A DNA stretch of 64,000 nucleotides from Cercospora beticola (Eukaryota > Ascomycota > Dothideomycetes > Mycosphaerellales > Mycosphaerellaceae), in contig NC_088941.1 of NCBI RefSeq assembly GCF_033473495.1, positions 558,001 to 622,000 on the forward strand. The letters are read 5' to 3'. The notes under the pieces were generated by a model. The model searched no databases. It saw only the letters and a list, made by a program, of their open reading frames with translations, and was not told where the DNA came from. Position numbers and translations under genes: made by a program. Every line of letters starts with the position of its first letter. Within the stretch, counting starts at the first letter, position 1. This document shows positions 58,701-64,000 of the stretch, piece after piece.

Positions 58701-60506
58701 CAGTCCTTGGAACTATCCGCAAGCGGAGAGCGTAAAATATGTTCCGCGCGTGCACATGTACCATCACGGCAGTGAGCGACAGGACAACCGGCTTTCTCGA
58801 GCAGTCGCATTCTGCTGGCTGTCTTTCCATGCCACGTGAGACCTGATGCCGCGACCCGAGCGTTCGAACGCTGTTTCGCAGCAGTCCATTGTCTAGGCTT
58901 ACCCATGGATCGCCTCCAGCGAGCGAACCTGTCCGGAACAAAAGCGCTCAAACGCTCAATTTAAGCATACTGGAAATCAATATCCATGCCTGTTGATTGC
59001 GAAACTCTCCTGCGAGAGATTCCGGCACCGAGCAACAAGGGGAGCATCACGGAGACAATGCCATTTATGGACGCGTGCAGGCCGAAAGCCACTAGTGTGC
59101 GATGGACATCCATTTATCCCAAAAGATACACCTCGCGCCAATGCGCGAAGGATCAACATCAGCATATGCGATCAATGCATGCTGCGATTACCCTCAACGA
59201 CTGCTCTGCCATGGTACATGACTGCGGGCTTTGCGATTGTCCGGCAACAGGCCTGCGCCGTCCAACGTCCTGGACCCTCCGTAGCGAAGGCTTGATCACG
59301 GCGAAACTGCCTTGTATGACCCCTCTTACCGAGTGTTCTATCGCCGAACAGCATGAGTTGTTTCTATTCCGCGAGCCTTGAGCGTTCATTCTCGTGTGCG
59401 TAGTCGCCTGGCTTGAAAGAAAAAGTCAGCTCGCGAAGATCGACAGTCCTCGCGATCCAAGAACAGACCGACCATCTCGAAGATCAATGAGCGTAAAAAC
59501 GACTTCGGACTGGTTGATCCAGCACTTGCTTGGACATCACCGACAGGAATCTAGGTTTCAACGTGGGAGCCTCTAAGATACCCCTACTTCACGTCCAGCA
59601 CGCATACCCATGCGAACATTGCCCCGGCATGCCTATCTGCTCGCAAACTCGAGCCTCACGACTCTTGTTGGCATGATCATGAGCGGGCATACCTCCGCGA
59701 ATCCCATCTCGCTGGGTCGACATGTGTCAAGGGGCATCTGAAGCATCTTAGAACTCGGCATATTCACGAGTCAAATGCAAACTTTTGCGCAGGATTCTGC
59801 AGGACGAGTCACAATCTTCTTCAGGTGTGCAGGCTCAATTTGGACAGAGTCCCCAGCTGTCAGCAGCCTGTTTTGAGACACATGGTCGGAGTCTACGAGT
59901 CTTGCTCAAGCCTCAAGGGTCCAAATGACTGACACAGTGCATCAAACTGCAAGCGGCCCCATCCCATCACTCCCGGAGCCTTTGGAAGTGCTTTTCGTCA
60001 AGGATACAAGTGGCGCAGAGTGGCTGCAAGCGTCCAATGCTGACCATGTCACTGTCACAGGGCATAGACTTCGAACCTTGAGTCTGATGAGCTGTGTTTG
60101 CTCTTCCGACTGAAGGCCTCGACTTCGTGCCGTTGACAAATTAGGACGCAAGGAAGCCGTGACGTGGACAATCTCAATCACTCCTCGATATGCGCCTATC
60201 CTCACATCTCAGGAAGGGCCTGCTGTGGCTGTCGATCCGGAGATTCTGTCAAGGAGTCAAGTAGAATACTTGAGGCCATTCATGGATTGCGATGGCGATT
60301 TGCGACGACGATAACCCCTTTCGTGACCTTGATGCTCGGACTCTATTCATTGTGGATTGAGCTCGTTGAAGGTAAGCCAGGAGATGGAAGCTTGCGGTCC
60401 CGTTCTCCCGCAATCACACCTATCGACGAGTTGAAGAGCTGAGAAGCACAACGTGGCAAGACCATGATCCACCCGACGCCTTGCGCGATGCTTTCCAGAC
60501 TGGGCG
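58701..60506. other. gene-poor stretch with scattered short frames
   Basis: No intact gene is supported. Plus-strand snippets such as PEPLEVLFVKDTSGAEWLQA at about 59970 and LTSQEGPAVAVDPEILSRSQ at about 60210 look protein-like, but lie in different frames separated by stops. Confidence 0.35.
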
Positions 60507-61313
60507 ATGCTTCAGAACAACCACTCCAACATCAGCTCGATCCTAGATCTAGAAGTGCTGTGGCAGAGGCTTGGTACCAACGTTTCACGAAGGTGTGGCT
60601 TGCGACTAGCCCTGCGAAGTTCAAACCAACCACGTTGGAGCCTCATCGGATTCTTTCGAAGTCTGAAAATGAGACCGCTGCAACACGATGCACCATGCTT
60701 CGAAGCGTATCACACCGAGCATCATCTCCGCTGGTACGGCCCATGTGGTTAAGAGGTACCAGCGTACCACACATCTCTGATGCATGCGATGTGTGCTGTC
60801 CCGTTCCAGCAGGGAAGTTTGTGGCGCACGGCAACTTTCGCGGATGGCAACATCGTGCTCCGCGATCTCAGCTGCCTGGGCAGAAACGTGTCTCACGAGA
60901 TATGCTTTCGAAAGGATCGATTCAGTATCGAAGAAGCAGAAGCTTGTGAGTAGAACGTGGTCGAAGTTGCCGATGGCGGATCTGAACGAAACCTGCTGCC
61001 TCATGAACGCCACATTCGTGGTTGCGATTTGGTGATACGAATGATCAGTCACGAAATGCTGAGTGTACGAGGGACTGATATGACGAATTCCAGAAACACA
61101 TTCATGGAGATTACGGATACGTTTGGCTTGAACGCGCCATACAGAACCGGGAGTAGGCACACGTGCTTAGCAGCGACTCGATTTCTCATGTCGAAACAAC
61201 GGACTCCAAGAGTCTACAGCAGCACTGCACACGATCTCTCAGCTCTTCGATCACAGCTGAACATCTTGCCGGTCACCTCCGGTCACTTCTGCATGAATAC
61301 GACTTCCTCCTAA
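60507..61313 (+). pseudogene. possible decayed open reading frame of about 268 codons
   Basis: One plus-strand frame from 60507 to 61313 is open except for a TAA near 60750 and a TAG near 60954, far fewer stops than chance predicts. Segments such as FADGNIVLRDLSCLGRNVSH, ICFRKDRFSIEEAEA and NTFMEITDTFGLNAPYRTGS look like real protein. No family is recognised. The TAG follows GCTTGTGAGT, so an intron starting there is an alternative explanation. Confidence 0.3.
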
Positions 61314-62032
61314 TAGTCTAGCTTCATCATTCAACGACCATTGCCCTACTAACCTCAGCTGATCCTACGCAAGTAACTCACAATCCAGATACCAACAATC
61401 TAACAACCTTCATGACGCGCAATGGACATAGCTCCGAATAGCGTCGATTTTCATGAGGCGCTAGACTAACGACCGATGTAGCGCGCTTTTTACAGTTCCA
61501 GTTCCCCAAAATCTAGCAAGATTTGCCCACTCTGCAACAACCAAACTTGGAAGGAAATCTACTACTAGCAAGCTAATAACTAGTGATCGATCTACAGAGT
61601 ACCCAAAAGTCCGCCGAGCCTACCAACCAGATCCACCCGCGTTTAGTGGGAAAGTGTATCTTGATGACAGCCTGATGATGGGACTAGTTTCTGGGGGCGC
61701 TGGAGCCTGTGGTGGCCGACGGCGAGGGAGGTTTGGCCGGAGGCGGCGGCCACGCGCTCGCGGAGATGAAGTGGTGGCGCGCCGAATGAATGATGAACGA
61801 ATGTGGTCGATGCCGTGTTTTCGCTCTGGATGGTGGGTTCTTGGCTTGCTGAATTGCGAAGTGAGTGATGCCAATGGCATGTTGAGTCGAAGAGCGTTCG
61901 ATGCGTGTTGAGGAAGAGCACGCGAATCGACGGAGGCGAGCCTCCTCGGTTGAGAGTAGGAAATCTCAAGATTCCTGGCGTCGCTCATACTGGCACGTGT
62001 CCTTGCTACGATGCGAGTTGGCAGTGAGCACC
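61314..62032. other. intergenic stretch, nothing recognised
   Basis: No coding frame, RNA gene or repeat was recognised. Frames around 61650-61990 on both strands are Arg/Pro-rich and unsupported. Confidence 0.4.
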
Positions 62033-62435
62033 ATGCAGAGCACGGCAGAGCGAAGGGAAATTTTTCCTCTGGCGAAAAAAGTGCTTCGTATGGATGTTGT
62101 TCGGTCGCAGGTCTTTTGCCGGCAACGGCCTATCGACGTGCCTCAGACGCTTTCGATGCGGAATGCTGTTCTGGCTCACCGGATTGAAAAAGGTATTACT
62201 GCTGACAACATTGTTGAAGTGCTTCTCGATCTTTACAACGTTGGACCACAATATGTTGTGCAAACAGACTTCCGTCATGGGAATGTTTTTATGGAGTGCT
62301 GACTCTCGAGCAGCTTGTGTTGACGCAACCGTCTCCAAGATGAAGTTGGGGCGGAAGCCTTCGCTTGATCAACTGACCCAGTTGGCTTTGCTCTCTGCTA
62401 TGTGGGCTCTATGCAAGTCGAGAGCAGGCAAGTAA
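62033..62435 (+). CDS. possible small hypothetical protein
   Basis: The ATG at 62033 opens MQSTAERREIFPLAKKVLRM, then a natural-looking helical sequence including HRIEKGITADNIVEVLLDLY and VGPQYVVQTDF, stopping at 62302. A second frame reads VDATVSKMKLGRKPSLDQLT to a stop at 62435. A 40-bp intron (GTCATG to GAGCAG) would join the two in frame. That intron is short for the organism, so this is tentative. No homologue is recognised. Confidence 0.33.
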
Positions 62436-63307
62436 AGCCAGGAGGAGACTTGTCAATGCCTGCAAGCAAGGACTAACGTCAACCTCATCCAGCTTCCTCC
62501 CTCTCATTTATAGCTTCGACAACAACATCTGCGGCATCGTCGACCGATTAGACTTGGGCCGACGATGACTCTGGCGCTGAACAACAAGCAAGATGAGACT
62601 ATACTACACACCCTCTGCGTACGGAAATATGCCAAGATGATTCGAAACTAGTCAAAGGCTTTTTTCGGTTACGACGTGACAGCCGGGACTCCACATCGCT
62701 GAGGAAGAAGTGGAAAGCACCCGTACATGATTAATTGACACGCCGGCCACAATAATGGCTGCTCAGCAAGAGACTGTGCTCACCGGACCCAGTGCGTTCA
62801 CTGAGTCTCTTGTCCTGCCATGTGGCACGGAAATAGTGGCCGATCTCAACGACGAAGGATTGCGAACTACTGTAGCAAGCTTGCATGAACAGGCTACTAC
62901 AACCACGCTAGCTGTCTCCAGGACACAGGTCAAGACTCTCCAAGCAGTACTTGGCTCCGTACCCCAGATCCAAAGCTCGACTGGGCGAACGTGAATATGC
63001 GGCCAATTTTGACAGTTCACAATTCACAAATTCAACTTTCGCAGTACAAGCACCACTTGTGGCTTGGGAAACAGCATTGTTTCCGCCTTGTCACCGGCGA
63101 AGGATTGTTCGTGCGCCCAGACCACGTGCCTGAAGACCGGACATACCAGCAAGCCACGCGACGCGTCCTTGCTAGCCCCGAGCTGATCCCACCACACACG
63201 GCTAAAGCAGCCGTTGCGGTCCAATGCTGCAGGGACACTTTTAATATGCTGTCTCCACCTTTCGATTCCTCTCGACATCTGGAACGCTCATCACCTCGTT
63301 AGCAACC
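62436..63307. other. intergenic stretch upstream of the TRI12-like transporter
   Basis: This holds the promoter of the transporter. A 79-codon plus-strand frame starts with an ATG at 62755 (MAAQQETVLTGPSAFTESLV), and a 103-codon frame follows at 62991. Neither shows a domain. Confidence 0.35.
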
Positions 63308-64000
63308 ATGGCCGAGAAGAACCCTGATAGCAAGACGATGCCGAAACACATTGAAGAGCTGGAGAGAACTCACACGAACATCGATGTGATTGAAACTACT
63401 CAGGAAAGTCCCTATGGCGAGGTCAATTTCATGGGGACTTATGTCGCCGTTACATTGGCTTGTTGTGCGAGTTTCGCAGGTTTCATTATGCCTGTGACTT
63501 CACTTCAGCTGATCGAACGAGACTTGGGTGTGTCGCCGAATGCTATCTGGATCGCGTTGGGCTGGATTCTATTGTCTGCAGTGTCCTTCATCCTTCTGGG
63601 CCGCTTGTCTGATATTTTCGGTCGGAGATGGTTTTTCACTGGATGTACGGTGTCGGCTCTGATCGGATCGATTATTGGAGCTACAGCGCAGCAGACTGAG
63701 GTTTTGATCGCTGCGTCGGTTTTCCTGGGATTGGGTTCTGCTGGACAGCTTTCGTTTAATTATTCTCTTGGTGAACTTGTCCCCATGCGCCATCGTTTCG
63801 CGGTCAATGGTTTCATCTTCCTCGCGACTCTGCCATTTTCTGGTCTCGGTCCTTATTTGGCTCGTCTGATGATCATCAACACGAGTGCGGGCTGGAGAGG
63901 AATCTACTATTTGACTATTGGACTTAACGCTGCTTCTACGGTCTGCTGGGTTCTGTTCTACCATCCCCCAACCTTCGACAATTTACATCGCAACCGCACC
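63308..64000 (+). CDS. MFS transporter, TRI12/siderophore-efflux type, truncated by window edge
   Basis: The ATG at 63308 (context AACCATG) starts a frame open to the window end, 231 residues visible of an expected 550-600. A cytosolic N-terminus (MAEKNPDSKTMPKHIEELER) precedes TM1 (GTYVAVTLACCASFAGFIM). The loop SLQLIERDLGVSPNAIWIALGW is typical of the family, and motif A is LGRLSDIFGRRWFF. The segment FLGLGSAGQLSFNYSLGELV, followed by PMRHRFAVNG, is characteristic of fungal trichothecene-efflux-pump-like (TRI12) transporters. WRGIYYLTIGLN follows. About six TM helices are visible. Substrate is unknown; related proteins export siderophores and secondary metabolites. Confidence 0.92.
   Translation, partial: MAEKNPDSKTMPKHIEELERTHTNIDVIETTQESPYGEVNFMGTYVAVTLACCASFAGFIMPVTSLQLIERDLGVSPNAIWIALGWILLSAVSFILLGRLSDIFGRRWFFTGCTVSALIGSIIGATAQQTEVLIAASVFLGLGSAGQLSFNYSLGELVPMRHRFAVNGFIFLATLPFSGLGPYLARLMIINTSAGWRGIYYLTIGLNAASTVCWVLFYHPPTFDNLHRNRT

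Overview
The window is nuclear DNA of a filamentous ascomycete (Pezizomycotina). Genes are monocistronic and lie on both strands. Nearly all introns are 48-150 bp GT-AG, with CTRAY-type branch sites, and split highly conserved eukaryotic proteins (TAF6, Cdc16, Yju2, Gtr1). Fungus-only families also occur: LaeA-like methyltransferase, Zn2Cys6 regulator, DHA1 and TRI12-type transporters. Gene content and style fit a dothideomycete, possibly Mycosphaerellales; that placement is inference from protein style only.

Layout. 1-13 kb: a truncated NAD(P)-binding protein, a LaeA-like methyltransferase divergent from a cytochrome P450, TAF6, a monocarboxylate-type MFS transporter, and a divergent pair of M14 zinc peptidases, one with an in-frame TGA. 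13-22.4 kb: a coiled-coil protein with a myristoylation-type N-terminus, then the housekeeping genes CDC16 and YJU2 back to back, and a conserved hypothetical protein. 23.5-31.2 kb: three co-oriented genes that look like a quaternary-amine (choline/betaine) catabolic group: a Rieske oxygenase, a dimethylglycine/sarcosine dehydrogenase-like flavoprotein and a peroxisomal (SKL-ending) acyl-CoA dehydrogenase. 32.3-36.7 kb: three minus-strand genes for secreted, Asp/Asn- or Ser/Gly-rich, GPI-type surface proteins, each with a TATA box about 106-116 bp before the ATG. The third is cut by a TAG at the edge of a 9-bp minisatellite. 37.6-46.7 kb: a DHA1 transporter, an S9 peptidase, two tandem homologous HTH-like nuclear proteins and an NAD(P)-binding protein. 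49-56 kb: Gtr1, a terminal-inverted-repeat element with a 9-bp target duplication, a G27 tract and a large Zn2Cys6 regulator. 56-63.3 kb: gene-poor DNA with decayed coding-like stretches. 63.3 kb to the end: the start of a TRI12-type MFS transporter.

Functional links. LaeA-like plus P450, and the transporters, suggest secondary-metabolism or detoxification capacity, but no backbone synthase (PKS, NRPS or terpene) is visible. The amine-catabolic trio is the clearest metabolic group. The surface-protein trio is the clearest fungus-specific expansion. The most unusual observations are the two in-frame stops in otherwise intact secreted-protein genes and the TIR element. All exon coordinates were worked out by eye from reading-frame continuity, splice signals and family resemblance. 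Several apparent upstream starts are GTG, CTG or TTG and were replaced by the first supported ATG.
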